Shown in pieces: positions 40,797 to 42,343 of a stretch of DNA of 42,343 nucleotides (the first letter of the stretch is position 1; each line of letters starts with the position of its first letter). The notes below the pieces were generated by a model. That model ran no database searches and was not told the DNA's origin. It saw only the letters and a list, made by a program, of their open reading frames with translations. Origin of the DNA: Sphingomonas sp. (GTDB lineage: Bacteria; Pseudomonadota; Alphaproteobacteria; Sphingomonadales; Sphingomonadaceae); contig JANXUU010000096.1 in the NCBI GenBank assembly GCA_025356055.1, forward strand, positions 1 through 42,343, read 5' to 3'. Both the position numbers and the translations under genes were made by a program.

Positions 40797-41038
40797 ACGG
40801 CAATTCGAAAGACTAATCGTGGTCGAAGGTGACTAGCGGCCGCCCCGAACCTCAGTAAGATTGCCACTAGGGAGCGAACGACCAGTAGAAGCGGGAACGC
40901 TCCCGCCGTCCACAATTTGCAACGGGCTAAGGGATGCAGCTTAAGTCGATGGCAGTCGGCGTGGGAAGCGCGGCCGCACGATTCAGAACGTTCCGATTGT
41001 GGATGTCGCCTACCGTAAGCAACCGCTAAGGTGTGGGA

Positions 41039-42301
41039 ATGTCATTTCCCATCGAACTCGTTCGCAATCGATTTCCCGCTCTTGCGGTCACCGATGATGG
41101 CAAGGATCGAGTTTACTTCGACGCGCCCGGTGGGACGCAGGCGTGCCTCCAATCGATTGAGCGCATGAGCCACCATCTGGCGACCGGCACGGCCAACTCG
41201 GGTGGCGCCTTTGCGACATCGGTATCAACGGATGCGTTAAGCCGGGAAGCACACAAAGCGATGGCCGATTTGCTTGGCGGCACCCCGGGAGAGATCGCAT
41301 TCGGCCCGAACATGACATCGCTCACGTTGGCAGTCTCGCGTGCGCTTGCCCGAGACTGGCAGCACGGCGATGAACTGATTGTCACCCGCCTCGACCACGA
41401 CGCGAATGTCGCGCCCTGGCTTTCAGTGGCCGAAGACAAGGGAATGACGGTCCGTTGGCTCGACTTCGACCAGAAAACCGGTCGGTTGAACCTCGAATCT
41501 CTCGCGGAATTGCTTTCGCCGCGAACCAGGCTGGTCGCGGTTGGAGGGGCGAGCAACGCATTGGGCACGTTGAACGACGTGCAAACGATTGTCGGTTTAG
41601 TCCGAGATGGATCCGACGCACTTATCTACGTGGATGCCGTTCAATTGGCGCCGCACGTTCCGATCGATGTCCGGGCGATGGGTTGCGACCTGCTGGTCTG
41701 CTCTCCCTACAAACTGTTCGGGCCCCACGCTGGCGTACTGTGGTGTAAAGAAGAACTGATCGAGACAGTCGCCGCGTACAAGGTACGGCCTGCGTCCAAC
41801 TGCGGCGCTTCTCGTTTCGAGACTGGAACGCCCTCGTTCGAAGCGCAAGCCGGCGTGCTTGGGATGGTCGAATATCTCGACTGGTTAGGTGGAATTGTTT
41901 CCACCCAGACTAATCGGCGGCAGAGGATTCTTGCCGCATTCGAGGCTTGCGTCGCCTACGAGCTAACTCTTGGCGAACGCTTCCTCGCCGGTCTGGCACG
42001 GATGAATAGCGCAACCCTTTTTGGCCCTTCGACGATGGAGGGACGCGTTCCTACCTTCGCATTTACGTTGAAGGGCCATTCGCCCCAAGAAGTTGAGCGA
42101 CATCTGGCCGAAAAAGGAATATTCTCATGGTCAGGCAGCTTCTACGCTGTGGAAACCGTCGCCAGTCTGGGACTTGCCGACCAAGGTGGCCTCGTTCGCG
42201 TCGGCATGTGCCACTACAATACCGCTGAAGAGGTCGACCTGCTACTCGCGGCTCTGGGCGAGATCACCAATGCGCAAACTTGTTCGTTGTCTCGATCATA
42301 A
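41039..42301 (+). CDS. Cysteine-desulfurase-like class V aminotransferase (VC1184 subfamily type)
   Basis: A 420-residue PLP enzyme of the class V aminotransferase fold. The PLP-binding Lys225 is in CSPYKLFGPHAGVLW, with the cofactor-side His in LDHDANVAPW and Asp in YVDAVQLAPH. The opening VYFDAPGGTQ and the closing GMCHYNTAEEVDLLL match the VC1184-type subfamily of cysteine-desulfurase-like proteins rather than SufS/IscS, whose RxGxHCA loop is absent, so real desulfurase activity is uncertain. No suf or isc genes are nearby. The ATG at 41039 has AAGG upstream. The gene is less GC-rich than most of the window. Confidence 0.88.
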   Translation: MSFPIELVRNRFPALAVTDDGKDRVYFDAPGGTQACLQSIERMSHHLATGTANSGGAFATSVSTDALSREAHKAMADLLGGTPGEIAFGPNMTSLTLAVSRALARDWQHGDELIVTRLDHDANVAPWLSVAEDKGMTVRWLDFDQKTGRLNLESLAELLSPRTRLVAVGGASNALGTLNDVQTIVGLVRDGSDALIYVDAVQLAPHVPIDVRAMGCDLLVCSPYKLFGPHAGVLWCKEELIETVAAYKVRPASNCGASRFETGTPSFEAQAGVLGMVEYLDWLGGIVSTQTNRRQRILAAFEACVAYELTLGERFLAGLARMNSATLFGPSTMEGRVPTFAFTLKGHSPQEVERHLAEKGIFSWSGSFYAVETVASLGLADQGGLVRVGMCHYNTAEEVDLLLAALGEITNAQTCSLSRS

Positions 42302-42302
42302 C

Positions 42303-42329
42303 GGCTCCACCTTCTCAGGAATTGGAGCC
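42303..42329 (+). terminator. Inverted repeat just after the aminotransferase gene
   Basis: GGCTCC (42303-42308) and GGAGCC (42324-42329) could form a 6 bp stem with a 15-base loop 2 bp after the stop. No T-run follows within view; a terminator is only a possibility. Confidence 0.3.
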
Positions 42330-42343
42330 TCCGGCAAACCCGG

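Noticed and set aside
40891-40906. Hairpin as a terminator
   Set aside because: Only 6 bp with a 4-base loop, no T-run on either side and no gene ending nearby.

Overview
The window looks like a chromosomal segment of a sphingomonad-type alphaproteobacterium (Sphingomonas or a close relative). The reasons are the GC-rich DNA, the gene order yqeY-dnaG-rpoD divergent from carA, a pyruvate dehydrogenase E1 beta subunit carrying its own lipoyl domain, TrmFO, the form of GyrA, and promoters of the alphaproteobacterial general-stress (EcfG) type. It is mostly conserved core genome. No insertion sequence, prophage, integrase or CRISPR array was seen.

Layout. 1-2914: the 5' part of tyrS (cut by the window edge), then a DOMON-like gene and a cytosolic NamZ/DUF1343-type gene. 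3181-9223: a less GC-rich membrane protein, a CoxE-like VWA gene and its MoxR ATPase partner separated by an opposite-strand soluble chemoreceptor, an unknown helical protein and a TonB-like protein. 9278-13605: rpoD, dnaG and yqeY. 13753-20047: carA, a small AT-richer membrane/zinc-ribbon gene, carB, greA, a rhomboid protease and DUF4170. 20103-21661: four tightly overlapping small envelope-protein genes. 21805-26717: eno, an FtsB/DivIC-like gene, pdhA, pdhB and a degenerate squalene/phytoene-synthase-fold protein. 26780-31050: EF-hand protein, BLUF photoreceptor, trmFO, DUF488, GAF-GGDEF diguanylate cyclase, host-attachment-family protein. 31105-37956: gyrA, yaaA, a secreted TPR protein and a histidine-kinase-like protein with a degenerate ATPase. 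38033-42301: a CAU tRNA, probably tRNA-Ile2, an aldo/keto reductase, an aldehyde dehydrogenase and a class-V aminotransferase.

The main cross-cutting signal is regulatory. Three separate units (the four-gene envelope operon, the host-attachment-family gene and the aldehyde dehydrogenase) each have a GGAAC-N17-(C/T)GTT element 28-40 bp before the start codon. This matches the promoter class read by EcfG sigma factors, so the window seems to hold three members of one dispersed stress regulon. The other points most worth a look are the small cysteine-motif membrane gene between carA and carB, the soluble chemoreceptor with its sensor domain at the C-terminus lodged between the two halves of a MoxR/VWA system, the kinase-like protein that keeps the phospho-accepting His but has lost the ATP-binding boxes, and an intact BLUF blue-light sensor. 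I did not find a clearly unprecedented multi-gene system; these are leads, not demonstrations.
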